In this document: positions 1-8,556 of the stretch, in pieces
Layout: each line of letters starts with the position of its first letter
Numbering within the stretch: position 1 is the stretch's first letter
NCBI RefSeq assembly: GCF_014694455.1
Contig: NZ_JAAUWT010000009.1
Span: 1-64,000 of the forward strand
DNA length: 64,000 bases
Direction: 5' to 3'
Origin: Vibrio sp. S9_S30
GTDB lineage: Bacteria; Pseudomonadota; Gammaproteobacteria; Enterobacterales; Vibrionaceae
Program-made: the position numbers and the translations under genes
The notes under the pieces: generated by a model
The model's input: the letters and a program-made list of their open reading frames with translations, nothing else
Told to the model about the DNA's origin: nothing
Databases searched by the model: none

Positions 1-298
1 AGTGTGTGATTATTACACTATTCTTATTGCATCGAATAGAACAGCACTCAGATTTGAATTTGTGGCAGTTCAATCATGGTTATGTAATTGATAGAAGTCG
101 GTTTTTCTTAAAGTGACTGTCCCTGAGATATACTACTTTATTTTAAAGAATAGAATTAGCGAATAGAAAAAACACGAAATAATCTTGGGGATAATTCCAA
201 ATGAGATTGGAATGTAAAAATAAAAGGGACAAACACTTTTAGAAAAATCTTGAAGTGGAGCGATGGTTTTATATTGAGTTCTTAAACAAGGAGTTGAC
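1..298. other. Non-coding left edge with degenerate IS-end copy
   Basis: No gene is visible in this 298-base stretch. Bases about 114-170 resemble the left end of the IS element at 1122: both begin with a GAC-x-GTCCCTGAG core, followed by TAT-x-C, and both carry a TAGC-x-AATAGA block about 40 bases further in. It looks like a decayed, solitary IS end. The ribosome-binding site of the next gene (AAGGAG) lies at 288-293. Confidence 0.4.
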
Positions 299-1072
299 GT
301 GAACAAAATACTGATTATTTTAGGTTTGCTAATTTTAAGTCTTCCAACTTGGGCAGTAGATTTAACTAACTATGAAGCTTTAAATGGAAAAGTATCCGTT
401 TTAGCACCCAAGAGCTTTGCTCAGCTTTCGGATGAGCTGATTGAAATTAAGTACCCTTCCAAGAATAAGCCTATTGAAGTCCTCGGTGATGAAACTGCGA
501 GCGTTACGTTGGCTTTTCACTATACAGATAAGCCATTAAAACCTTCTCAGATCATAAAGGCACATAAATATTTATCAGAATCGTTTAGAAAAAACTATCC
601 AGAAGCAATATGGATAAGAGATGAAGTAGTAGAGAAAAATGGTCAAAAATTCATGGTGATGGAGCTAATTACGCCCACTATAGACACTAAAGTTCACAAT
701 ATTATGTATGGTACTTCAGTCAATGAGCGGTATTTGACAGTTAACTTTAATACAACCGAAGAATTGTCTAAGAAGTGGTTGTCTGTCGGTAAAAAAATTA
801 TGGAATCGCTGTCTGTTTCAAGATTTTCCTATGACCTACAGTCTGAATATGACCGCCTTTTAAAAGTAGATGAGTTGGAACAATATCAGAAATTTCTAAG
901 CATAAATATAAAGAATAGATACACAAATGCGATTATCTATTATCGAGACAAGGCCGCTCTAAATGAAGCTAAACGTATTGGGACAGTTGAGGCATTTGAC
1001 GATTTCATAGCTGCTTACCCTAATAGTGATTGGTTGGAACAAGCAAAATACTTCAAAAATCAAGCTAAGTAG
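299..1072 (+). CDS. Secreted protein of unknown function (PsbP/DcrB-like region)
   Basis: The 257-residue product starts at a GTG preceded by AAGGAG with a 5-base spacer. Residues 1-19 form a classical signal peptide ending near TWA-VD, so the protein should reach the periplasm or outside. Residues 22-170 have the feel of the DUF1795/PsbP-like fold seen in small bacterial envelope proteins, but this is a pattern impression without a decisive motif. The C-terminal 80 residues are helical and charged. It is followed 50 bases later by an IS remnant and preceded by an IS-end-like sequence, so it sits in an accessory stretch. I do not recognise a specific function. Confidence 0.7.
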   Translation: MNKILIILGLLILSLPTWAVDLTNYEALNGKVSVLAPKSFAQLSDELIEIKYPSKNKPIEVLGDETASVTLAFHYTDKPLKPSQIIKAHKYLSESFRKNYPEAIWIRDEVVEKNGQKFMVMELITPTIDTKVHNIMYGTSVNERYLTVNFNTTEELSKKWLSVGKKIMESLSVSRFSYDLQSEYDRLLKVDELEQYQKFLSINIKNRYTNAIIYYRDKAALNEAKRIGTVEAFDDFIAAYPNSDWLEQAKYFKNQAK

Positions 1073-1121
1073 AGATGTGTATAGGAAAAATAGTTAAAAG
1101 TACTGGTGATACAAATAAGTG

Positions 1122-1868
1122 GGACAGTCCCTGAGGTATCCCCTTAAATTTGAGACAAATAGCAAATAGATTCATTTGGTTAGGAACATTCATGGTGCTT
1201 TGTGATCGCAAGTTTATCACCACAACAAATTTGCTTATCACCCTAGAAGGAACAGCACCATGAATGTAAATACTATCGTATCGCTTTTTCTCAATTCAAT
1301 CTTTGGCAACATGCATAAAGCGAGAGCTAATGCACTGAGAGCCTGCGTTGAAAGTGTTCTTTCCGGTAGCTTTCTTTCTGTCACATCCATTGGACGAGGT
1401 ATTTCTACTCATGCCTATGAAAAACACTCGATAAAAAGAGCGGATAGACTGTGCTCTAACCGCCACTTGAGTCGGTCAAAAATTGTTATTTATAAACATA
1501 TTGTTACCCTGCTTACCTCCCACTTGAAGACTGCCATCATTCATGTTGATTGGTCTGATTTAAATAAGCAAAAAACACTCTTTCTTATCCGTGCCTCTTT
1601 GTCATTCGAAGGTCGAGCCCTAACGCTTTATGAAGAAGTTCATTCATTGGAAACGAAAGAGACCGCCAAGACACATTCTGATTTTTTGGTCATTCTCAAA
1701 CTGTTACTACCGTCTTCTAGTCAACTTATTATTGTCACTGATGCTGGATGCCATTGTTGCGCATATCAATAGATGTTTGGAGAAACATGCTCGGGAAAAT
1801 ACTGGATGACCTATCGAATAATCAAAGGGTTACAGTTTGAGTTCGTGGGGATCCCTCAGGGACTGTCC
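1122..1868 (+). mobile_element. Internally deleted IS4-family insertion sequence
   Basis: The element is bounded by 22-base terminal inverted repeats at 1122-1143 and 1847-1868. They match at 21 of 22 positions when one is reverse-complemented (shared start GGACAGTCCCTGAGG). The enclosed 747 bases carry only the front part of a transposase, whereas complete IS4-family elements of this type are about 1.3-1.4 kb. An internal deletion near 1745 therefore removed the C-terminal half of the gene. No clear target-site duplication is visible in the bases flanking the ends. The element cannot move by itself but keeps both ends, so a related transposase could act on it. Confidence 0.85.
1260..1772 (+). 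pseudogene. Truncated IS4-family transposase
   Basis: The 170-residue reading frame matches the N-terminal half of IS10-like IS4-family transposases. It has an N-terminal helical DNA-binding region, then VDWSDLNKQ with the first catalytic Asp near residue 97, and VTDAG near residue 160 with the second Asp. Directly after VTDAG the frame changes to an unrelated tail (CHCCAYQ) and stops. The third catalytic residue (Glu of the Y-R-E signature) and the whole C-terminal half are missing, so the product should be inactive. It lies inside the inverted repeats and has the normal orientation for the element. Confidence 0.85.
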
Positions 1869-1879
1869 TTTTATGTTTT

Positions 1880-2470
1880 ATGTTTATGTTGGCGAATATG
1901 ACAATGATGGCGATTAGGGAAGATAAGTTAAGATCTTTAAAACGGTTAATATTTGAAGTGTTTTCTTCAGGGAATGATGACGATCAATTCCAATATGGTG
2001 ACTTTTGGCATATTAATAAGCGGTGGCTTAAAATAAGGAACTATGAAACCTTTATATTATATGAAGGTGGAATGAATATAGATGACGCAATTATTTCTTA
2101 TATTAATAGGGATTTTTCTCAGGACTTTTACATACTCCCCGAAAAATCACTTTATTTAGATAGGCTGGATAGTGATTTCATACCTTTCACATTTAGTGAT
2201 GCCGATGATTTCAGAAACTTTATGATTGAGAAAGATGGGTTGTACTATGAGAACTACATTTTATTCTCGTCAAGTTTTGATTTGATTCTCCATGTGTTAG
2301 AAGAGGAAGTGATAATTGTAACTGGTTTCCTTGGTAGGTTAGAATGCTACTTCAATACCAGCTACGAAGATATAAAGAAATATTTTTATGAACACAGTGG
2401 TTGTAATCCAAATGCTGTGGGAGCGAAATATTATTGGGGTGAGAATTGGTGGGGAAATAATGAACGATAA
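1880..2470 (+). CDS. Hypothetical protein, possibly cut at its 5' end by the IS
   Basis: The 196-residue acidic, aromatic-rich protein has no signal peptide and no motif I can name. Its open frame begins only 11 bases beyond the IS right end and has several possible starts (1880, 1886, 1898, 1904) without a convincing ribosome-binding site. The true start or promoter may therefore have been lost or displaced by the IS insertion. The size, the acidity and the WW-rich C-terminus resemble small immunity-type proteins found as orphans in accessory DNA, but no toxin partner is visible, so this is only a guess. Confidence 0.6.
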   Translation: MFMLANMTMMAIREDKLRSLKRLIFEVFSSGNDDDQFQYGDFWHINKRWLKIRNYETFILYEGGMNIDDAIISYINRDFSQDFYILPEKSLYLDRLDSDFIPFTFSDADDFRNFMIEKDGLYYENYILFSSSFDLILHVLEEEVIIVTGFLGRLECYFNTSYEDIKKYFYEHSGCNPNAVGAKYYWGENWWGNNER

Positions 2471-3251
2471 ATAAAATAGATAGGCACTTCATTACGATTT
2501 TTTAAAAATAGATAATCATCAATGACATATTAGAAGATGATAATTGGAATTCTGTAATTAGAAGTAAAGTGGAAAAGGCTTTAGCAATTTTACTTACACT
2601 ATTTAGTATTGTAGTGTATTAAAAACAGTGCAGTATCACTGGGAGGACAACTCAAATGCATCAATATACAGACGGGACAATCTTTATTCATGTAGATACT
2701 TCGTCTCACTGTGATTGTGTGTATCAAAGTCGTATGTATGGCATTTTATAGAAACGATAGCCAGAGACATGTCCAATACACACTAATACTGCGCTGTTAA
2801 AAGGGTTCTACTTTAATGCCGGTTAAGTAAATCTCTATATGGTTTTTCTAAAAGTGCCTATCTTTTATATTCTTTATTTTTTCTATTTTTACATCCTAAA
2901 ATCGTCTATTCGCTCTCGTTTTTTAATCAAACCTCCAAGCATGAATTGATGGATAAACGCCAATTCATTAGTATTTCTACGAGCATACGTCTCGTATATT
3001 ATGCCCCCAAAAAAAGGTGGCATAGACACTATAAAATCGGTCGCTATTCGGGTTGATGAGTGAGTCAAAAAAGGTAGGGTTCTCCTAAAACTGCTCTAGC
3101 TACGCTGGTTGATATTTTTATCTGCTCTTCAGCCCTTATGTAGCAAGAATGTTTATGTGGCTCGCACCTTGCCTCACTTGAGCGTTTGGAAGGAGTAACT
3201 CGATAACCCTTAAGCGATTGAGCTAAAATAATATTAAAGGAATTTAATAAT
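2471..3251. other. AT-rich intergenic stretch with inverted repeats
   Basis: No convincing gene is seen in about 780 bases. A perfect 12-base inverted repeat (AGATAGGCACTT at 2478-2489, its complement at 2852-2863) bounds a 386-base AT-rich segment that could be a small non-autonomous element. Within it a 31-codon frame at 2656-2751 has a GGGAGG sequence nine bases upstream, but nothing else supports it. A hairpin repeated after the next gene lies at 2942-2967. A ribosome-binding site (AAAGGA) precedes the gene at 3252. Confidence 0.5.
2942..2983. repeat. Repeated hairpin element, copy 1
   Basis: This about 42-base sequence recurs at 3974-4015 with most positions identical. Copy 1 begins with a perfect stem of TGAATTG pairing with CAATTCA (2942-2948 and 2961-2967) and continues into the shared tail ATTAGTATTTCT-x-CGA. 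The two copies flank the lipoprotein gene at 3252-3965. Confidence 0.65.
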
Positions 3252-3965
3252 ATGAGAAAGAATCTCGTACTCTCTTTGTTCGTCATTGGTGCTTTATCAG
3301 GTTGCTCTTCCATTAGTGAAGAAGAATGCTTGCTTGGAGATTGGTATCAATTGGGGCTTCGAGATGGTCAAAAAGGTAAAAGCAATCAGGCAGCCGACTA
3401 CAATAAAGATTGTTCAGAGTATTCTGTTCAATTGGATCTTGAACGCTATAACCAAGGTCGCAATGAGGGGCTAAAATCGTATTGTACTTACGAGAACGGG
3501 GTGGCTCTCGGTCTGGCTAATCAAGACTATTACAATGTTTGCCCTACGGAACTTTCCTCGCAGTTTTTATTCGGTTACACGCCGTACAATAATTTAGCGA
3601 AAGCTCAGTCAAAACAACAGCAATATCAAAGACTCATATATGATTATTCTGCACGGCTTAAAGATGCCAATATTAGTGATTCAGACAGAGTAACCTACCA
3701 ATCAGAACTTTCTAAGACGAGAGACAACCTCGAATACGCCAAATATGATACCAAGAAGTACGAGATAGAATTAGAGTTACATAAAATAGAAAAGGAAAAG
3801 CAAGAAATAGTGAAAGAATTGTCGAAAAGTGATGTTTCGGCTACTCAAAAAGAGGATTTAAATAAACGTTTAAATGCTCTCAATAAGCAACAGAATGTTT
3901 ATGAAACTCTACGAAAAGTAGGGAGGGGCGCTACTACTATCAAATCCATTGTTGACTTGTTTTAA
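3252..3965 (+). CDS. DUF2799-type lipoprotein
   Basis: The 237-residue protein starts with a lipoprotein signal peptide ending in the lipobox LSGC, with Cys18 as the likely lipidated residue. Residues 24-115 carry paired Cys and G-x-x-G patterns (WYQLGLRDG, YNQGRNEGLKSYC, GVALGLANQ, CPTELSSQFLFGY) typical of DUF2799 envelope lipoproteins. Residues 120-225 are a long charged coiled coil (repeated K/E-rich heptads). It is probably anchored in the outer or inner membrane facing the periplasm. The ribosome-binding site AAAGGA sits 10 bases upstream. The gene stands alone between two copies of a hairpin repeat. The function of the family is unknown to me. Confidence 0.8.
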   Translation: MRKNLVLSLFVIGALSGCSSISEEECLLGDWYQLGLRDGQKGKSNQAADYNKDCSEYSVQLDLERYNQGRNEGLKSYCTYENGVALGLANQDYYNVCPTELSSQFLFGYTPYNNLAKAQSKQQQYQRLIYDYSARLKDANISDSDRVTYQSELSKTRDNLEYAKYDTKKYEIELELHKIEKEKQEIVKELSKSDVSATQKEDLNKRLNALNKQQNVYETLRKVGRGATTIKSIVDLF

Positions 3966-3973
3966 TACAGATG

Positions 3974-4015
3974 TGAATTGATGGGTCAACATCCATTCAT
4001 TAGTATTTCTGCGAA
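3974..4015. repeat. Repeated hairpin element, copy 2
   Basis: This is the second copy of the element at 2942. Its stem is TGAATTGATG (3974-3983) with CATCCATTCA (3990-3999) around a six-base loop, with one T-C mismatch. The arms differ from copy 1 in ways that keep pairing possible. It is followed by the same ATTAGTATTTCT-x-CGA tail. Confidence 0.65.
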
Positions 4016-4066
4016 CTTATTTACCGTAATTTTATAATTCATTGAAATAAAATAGGAAAACGTAAT

Positions 4067-4375
4067 ATGAAAGCAAAAACGTTGCTTGCTGTAGCACTTG
4101 CTACCCTCTCTGTGTTTGTTCAGGCAGAGCAAATATTGGGATCTAAAACTGTTTTGAGAACGTTTTCAGAAGGTTCTGCTAAAGCGGGTTTTTATACGAC
4201 GGAAGGGCTGCAAGAATGCAAGTGGGGCATTATGTATATAGATTTATCGACTGAAGCTGGAAAGGCGATATTCTCTCAAGTGCTTACGGCCAAAACGGCG
4301 GGTTTCAAAATCGTACGAATCGATTATTCGAAGTCGGGTGAATTGTGTACAGCCCGTGGGCTCCATATTCAGTGA
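4067..4375 (+). CDS. Small secreted protein, first of three related genes
   Basis: The 102-residue precursor has a signal peptide (residues 1-20, cut near VQA-EQ). The mature part of about 80 residues has two Cys. It shares a layout with the next two proteins: an aromatic/Gly strand, a central Cys, a strand such as IMYIDLS, a helix (AIFSQVLTAKTAG) and a final strand with a Cys before the end. The helix pattern (S-x-x-L-x-A-x-x-A/T-x-x) recurs in all three, so they look like diverged tandem paralogues. Small Vibrio proteins of this kind are common but uncharacterised. A ribosome-binding site AGGAAA lies upstream. Confidence 0.7.
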   Translation: MKAKTLLAVALATLSVFVQAEQILGSKTVLRTFSEGSAKAGFYTTEGLQECKWGIMYIDLSTEAGKAIFSQVLTAKTAGFKIVRIDYSKSGELCTARGLHIQ

Positions 4376-4613
4376 TTCCGTTTATTTGAAGCATAGAGAT
4401 TGGAGATAGAATGGTTCTCCTCAGTTACTAGTTTCTTTAATGAGTAGGTAAAAGCAAATGAAAAAATACGCATTTCTATTCTCACCTTTGAAAGGGGTTG
4501 CATTTTCTTATGCAAAATACACCACCAAACAAGTGGGCAGTATTGGATCCGATAAAGAAGGTCATTCAGGTTCATATATTGGCGGTAATCGTATGTGTCA
4601 TGCGGTGGGTAGA

Positions 4614-4943
4614 ATGAAAACGTTTATTGCGGCTTTATTCTTCTCGCTTTTGTCTTTTCAATCGTTCGCTGACTGCAGCGGGTACAGTTGTACTGGCGTT
4701 AAAGTGAGCCGATTATACATTAATGCCGATGGGCACTCTGTGATTGGCACGTCTGGAAATGAAGCGAATTTAACCTGTGATGCCGGAAAAAGTGGTTACA
4801 TCCAGCTAGATATTAGCAACAAAAATTATGATGCGGTGTACTCATTGCTCCTTGCGGCTCATACAACCGAGCATCCTGTCTGGATAAGGACAAACTCGGA
4901 TTCAAGCACTTGTAAAGTGGTGTATGTGGTTTCAGATAAATAA
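4614..4943 (+). CDS. Small secreted protein, second of three related genes
   Basis: The start at 4614 is chosen because it gives a clean signal peptide (MKTFIAALFFSLLSFQSFA-D). The same frame stays open upstream to 4458, but that extension would bury the signal peptide. The mature 90-residue protein contains four Cys and the segments GVKVSRLYINADGHSVIGT, YSLLLAAHTTEHPVWIRT and CKVVYVV. This arrangement recurs in the neighbours at 4067 and 4957. The pattern of Cys plus beta strands suggests a compact disulphide-stabilised periplasmic or exported domain. Function unknown. The nearby AG-rich sequence (GGTGGG) is a poor but usable ribosome-binding site. Confidence 0.7.
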   Translation: MKTFIAALFFSLLSFQSFADCSGYSCTGVKVSRLYINADGHSVIGTSGNEANLTCDAGKSGYIQLDISNKNYDAVYSLLLAAHTTEHPVWIRTNSDSSTCKVVYVVSDK

Positions 4944-4956
4944 AGGTAAATAGCTC

Positions 4957-5310
4957 ATGTTAAAGCGTTTCTTCAACCGACAATCGGTACGTATTTCTAT
5001 TTTAGTATTGCTGTCTTTTTCTTGTTTCAAAACGATGGCAGGAAGCTATACAGGTACTTTTCAACCATATTGGTATGGTGGTTCACTGTATATCAAACCG
5101 CTGTCAGTCGTGAAGACAGATGTTCCTTCCTGTGTGAAAAGGCAGTTATTGAGGTTACAAGAATTTGATATTTCGGGTGATGTCTTCAAATACAAATACT
5201 CAATGCTGCTTACTGCTTGGGCAGCAAATAAGTCGATAAAACTTGTTGGAACAAACAAATGTACTAATGAAGGCGATGAAATTATCTATGTCGTAAACTA
5301 CCCACATTAA
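4957..5310 (+). CDS. Small secreted protein, third of three related genes
   Basis: The 117-residue precursor has an N-terminal signal peptide (about residues 1-28, cut near TMA-GS). The mature domain keeps the family layout: a GGSLYIKPL strand, a Cys, the helix YSMLLTAWAANKSI, a Cys and a final EIIYVVNY strand. It begins 13 bases after the preceding stop with an AAAGGT ribosome-binding site, so the second and third genes are probably one transcript, ended by the hairpin at 5324-5349. Function unknown. Confidence 0.7.
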   Translation: MLKRFFNRQSVRISILVLLSFSCFKTMAGSYTGTFQPYWYGGSLYIKPLSVVKTDVPSCVKRQLLRLQEFDISGDVFKYKYSMLLTAWAANKSIKLVGTNKCTNEGDEIIYVVNYPH

Positions 5311-5323
5311 AATATGAAAATAA

Positions 5324-5349
5324 CAAAAGCCAGCCATCGCTGGCTTTTG
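5324..5349. terminator. Bidirectional terminator between convergent genes
   Basis: A perfect 11-base-pair stem (CAAAAGCCAGC with its complement) closes a four-base loop. The A and T runs on both arms allow termination of the plus-strand trio and of the minus-strand prtV gene. Confidence 0.85.
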
Positions 5350-5369
5350 TCGTTTAAAGGCCCTTCTTT

Positions 5370-8111
5370 TTAATCTAATCGAATTTGGGTGGAGTCTCTT
5401 GCACCTTCGTTATCAGTTACTGTGAGCTTAACGGCGTCGATGTTAGCGGGTAGTCGGGTGAAAATGACAATGCCAAATTGAATATGTTTCTTACCCAATT
5501 TCCAGCGAGTCTTCACGATGTGCCCATCCGGATCGTAGCTTGTGGAGTACAGCAAGGCGTAATGCCCGAAAAGTGGGAAATAGCCGCCCTGTGCGACAGG
5601 CGGTTCATTGGCCGCTGCGACAATCTCTATCGTTTCTGAATGACTGGCGGTTGCACCTTGGTCATCAGTCACCGTAAGTACGACCGTATATTCACCCGCT
5701 TTAGAGTAGCGCCAGCTCGGGTTGGCTTCAGTACTGGTTTGACCGTTGCCAAAGTCCCACAAGTAACTAACAATCTGACCATCGGGGTCACGGCTTACGT
5801 TAGATGAAGTGACGTTCATGCCTTCTACTTGTAAGACGAAATCGGCTATTGGTGCGTTATTGGGTTTATCGTAAGAAACCTGTACCACGCCGTAGCTGTT
5901 ATCGGGGGATTGATGGATCAATCTTACAGACAAACCATATTCCATCACTTTACGTCCAGCATGTGGGGCATCGGGAGAAGAATAGTCCTCTTTATCATCA
6001 AACACCCTATTGGGCATGAGGTTGGTGTCTTGCAGTACGTTGCCCTTCGCATCAACCAAAACGAGCGGCGAATTGTTTTCTAAAGAAAAGGCGGCATCGC
6101 GAACTTGGTAACGCGATCTTGCTACTTCACCATCAGACCAAATAAACGGAGTTTGGTCGGCATCGACAACCCCAAGCCAGCCTTCGCCTGGATGCAACCC
6201 AACCCAGTTGTCGGTAAAGGAATTATCGACATACCACACGAGCAAGCCCGGATCGTAAGAAATCAGCTGTTCAATTTTGCGAATATTCTTGAGCCCTTTG
6301 TCGACGCCATCGTGGCTGCGCCATTGGAGCAAGTAATAGTGGTCCGCTAGGTGGAAACCGTTATTTTTGCTGAAGCCACTGAAAGCAAATGTGCTCGTAC
6401 CTTCGGCATCATCAATGCCACGTGTCTCTCCGTCGACCTCAAAAGTAATGTTATCAACGTACAGACCTTCCATAGCCAAGCCGCCATCGGTGACATAGTC
6501 AAACGTGAGGGTAATCTCGCTGCCTGCCCATGCCGATACATCAAAACTGGCGTCTACCCACCCTTTAGAATCCCCTGTAATAGCCGGCACCAGCCCCGTA
6601 TTATAAGGGTCTTGAGTGGTGGTGATGTTCCCCGCGATTTGGGTGCCGTTTACCAATACTCGGGCGTAATCGTAGTCCACCTCTATCTGGTACCACGCTT
6701 TAAAAGAGAGCGTCACTGAACCACCGGAAGGAACGGTGAGGTTACGGCTCATGCTGTTGTTGAGGTTGTCTCCTTTTTGGGAGTAGAAAGCATACTCACC
6801 GTTAAACGGTTTTACGCCGTCGGATATTTTCGTGGGTAACTCTATTTTCACCATATTCGGGCGAAGGTTATCTGTGGTTTCAAATAACGTGAGGTAGCGA
6901 GGTTTCTCGGCTACGTCATCAAGTGAGAATTGTGTCGTGTTCAACCAGCGTCCGCCGATCGATTCTTGCAAGAACTCTTTGGCATAGGAACTGAAAGCAG
7001 TGGGTCGAATTCCACCGAGCTCGCCAGCCCAACTGCCGGAAGACATAATAGACCAATAGGCAACGGGTTCGCCTTTGCCTGATCTCTGTGTGTCATACTC
7101 GTCGGGTAAACCTAAGTCGTGCGCGTATTCATGTGCTGCGACCCCGACGGCAGCATCAAGCGGTTGAATGGTGTAATCAAATGCAGCGTATTGCCCATTG
7201 AAGCGATCAGGTAACGTACTGGAAGTGCCTGGAAGTAAGTAAACAGAGCCCAAGTCCCAACGGTGAGACCAAATCGCGTCTTCACCTAAAACACCACCCC
7301 CAGCTTCCTCACCGACCGAGGAGTGGAAGATCATAAGGTGGTCGATCAGCCCATCGGGTTCGCGGTAATCGCCATCGCCGTCGTAGTCGTATCTATCTTC
7401 AATGTCGTAGTCAGCTAAGTTGACACTCGGATCATTCGCAAGCTGGTTTAGCGCTTCACGCACTAATTCACGAGCATGACTGTCGTTACTCCCACCGTAA
7501 TAAGCAGCATCTTTGGACGCTCTATACCACCCAAATCCCTCACCCGTCACCGAATAGGTTCCACCGGATTCTTGCTCGTAGTATTGCCTCATGGAAATAA
7601 TATTTTCGCCATTTGGTCCTTCGTAGCCTGAAGGGGAAAACAACAAATTAGAGTAATGCGAAACTGGATAGGAGTCATAAAGCATATCGGTATGCTTATC
7701 GGTGACTCTGTTGTTATCCCACGGCAGGTCGGGAAAGTCGATCATCAAAGCGATGACTTTGTCCGTTCTTTTAATCGTAACCGAGCCAGGGGAAAAAGAA
7801 ATGGCTTTCAGTTTCTTCCCTTTCTTATTTGCTAACGATTTAAAGATCTTATTTCTCTGCTCAAGCGCTTTTTTACCAAATTGAGCGTCGCCATTTTTAT
7901 GAGAGTTAAGTTTTGTATTTAAGAAGTTATTTACTGCCTCTTCTTTTCCTATTTGTGTCGCATCTTTACTGAGTTTTCCAGAGCGAATAAGCATATCCGC
8001 TATTCTTTCTTCATTAACAACACCCATATCGACCGGAGTATTGGCGTAAGATATTCCACTGACTACTGCCAGCGATGAGACCAGCAGCATAGTGTTTTTA
8101 AAAGTTACCAT
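5370..8111 (-). CDS. prtV: PrtV-like secreted M6 metalloprotease
   Basis: The 913-residue protein has the layout of Vibrio PrtV and immune inhibitor A proteases. A signal peptide (residues 1-23, cut near SYA-NT) is followed by a propeptide to about residue 105 and an M6 catalytic domain. That domain holds the zinc motif HEYAHDLGLPDE near residues 326-337. A region with carbohydrate-binding-like beta structure and further catalytic-domain sequence follows. A PKD domain lies at about 755-830 (contains YLWDFGNGQTS and AGEYTVVLTVTD), and a second, degenerate PKD-like domain runs to the C-terminus. Vibrio cholerae PrtV is nearly the same length with two PKD domains. The enzyme should be exported, mature by autocleavage and degrade host or environmental proteins. 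An AAGGAA ribosome-binding site supports the start. The gene is monocistronic. Confidence 0.88.
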   Translation of the reverse strand: MVTFKNTMLLVSSLAVVSGISYANTPVDMGVVNEERIADMLIRSGKLSKDATQIGKEEAVNNFLNTKLNSHKNGDAQFGKKALEQRNKIFKSLANKKGKKLKAISFSPGSVTIKRTDKVIALMIDFPDLPWDNNRVTDKHTDMLYDSYPVSHYSNLLFSPSGYEGPNGENIISMRQYYEQESGGTYSVTGEGFGWYRASKDAAYYGGSNDSHARELVREALNQLANDPSVNLADYDIEDRYDYDGDGDYREPDGLIDHLMIFHSSVGEEAGGGVLGEDAIWSHRWDLGSVYLLPGTSSTLPDRFNGQYAAFDYTIQPLDAAVGVAAHEYAHDLGLPDEYDTQRSGKGEPVAYWSIMSSGSWAGELGGIRPTAFSSYAKEFLQESIGGRWLNTTQFSLDDVAEKPRYLTLFETTDNLRPNMVKIELPTKISDGVKPFNGEYAFYSQKGDNLNNSMSRNLTVPSGGSVTLSFKAWYQIEVDYDYARVLVNGTQIAGNITTTQDPYNTGLVPAITGDSKGWVDASFDVSAWAGSEITLTFDYVTDGGLAMEGLYVDNITFEVDGETRGIDDAEGTSTFAFSGFSKNNGFHLADHYYLLQWRSHDGVDKGLKNIRKIEQLISYDPGLLVWYVDNSFTDNWVGLHPGEGWLGVVDADQTPFIWSDGEVARSRYQVRDAAFSLENNSPLVLVDAKGNVLQDTNLMPNRVFDDKEDYSSPDAPHAGRKVMEYGLSVRLIHQSPDNSYGVVQVSYDKPNNAPIADFVLQVEGMNVTSSNVSRDPDGQIVSYLWDFGNGQTSTEANPSWRYSKAGEYTVVLTVTDDQGATASHSETIEIVAAANEPPVAQGGYFPLFGHYALLYSTSYDPDGHIVKTRWKLGKKHIQFGIVIFTRLPANIDAVKLTVTDNEGARDSTQIRLD

Positions 8112-8556
8112 TTTATATTCCTTAATGATTGTTTTTATTTACACTTCCTTTTTTTCTTTATTGTTCCCCCCGTAGTTGAGACTGAATGGATTTCAGACTA
8201 TTGGATTCACTTTTATATGAGTGAACGATGGAAATATAATGTGACTATTTATTCCAAATTACCGAATATATTCTCGGCATAATATGTTTAATAAGTGGTG
8301 TTAAACTAGTTGAAGTATTTTTTTAAAATTTTGGTAATGGTTCTATTTCTTAAATATGAGCACGAAATGGGGTACGGTTTATGGTGTGTGTGTTGAAAAT
8401 GGGATTATTTACATAAAATTTAAAATTCATTGCACAAATTCCAATGGATCAAAAAAGCCAGCAAAATGATGCTGGCTTAAATTTGTGGTTAAGTCATATA
8501 CCCAGTGACTTCAAGTGATTTCAAGCGGCTGAAATCTGACCCTAATGCGTTAGCAA
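8112..8556. other. Intergenic region upstream of prtV
   Basis: These 445 AT-rich bases hold the promoter region of prtV on the minus strand and the terminator of the class V enzyme gene at 8455-8478. No further gene or repeat is seen. Confidence 0.6.
8455..8478 (-). terminator. Terminator of the dioxygenase/class V enzyme operon
   Basis: A 9-base-pair stem (AAGCCAGCA with its complement) around a six-base loop is followed on the minus strand by a T run. It lies 79 bases after the stop of the gene at 8557. Confidence 0.75.

Noticed and set aside
3065..3313. 82-codon minus-strand frame over the lipoprotein gene start
   Set aside because: Overlaps the ribosome-binding site and signal-peptide region of a well-supported plus-strand gene and lacks any family feature.
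4458..4613. Upstream extension of the second small secreted protein
   Set aside because: Would place 52 residues before an excellent signal peptide; the later ATG fits the family.
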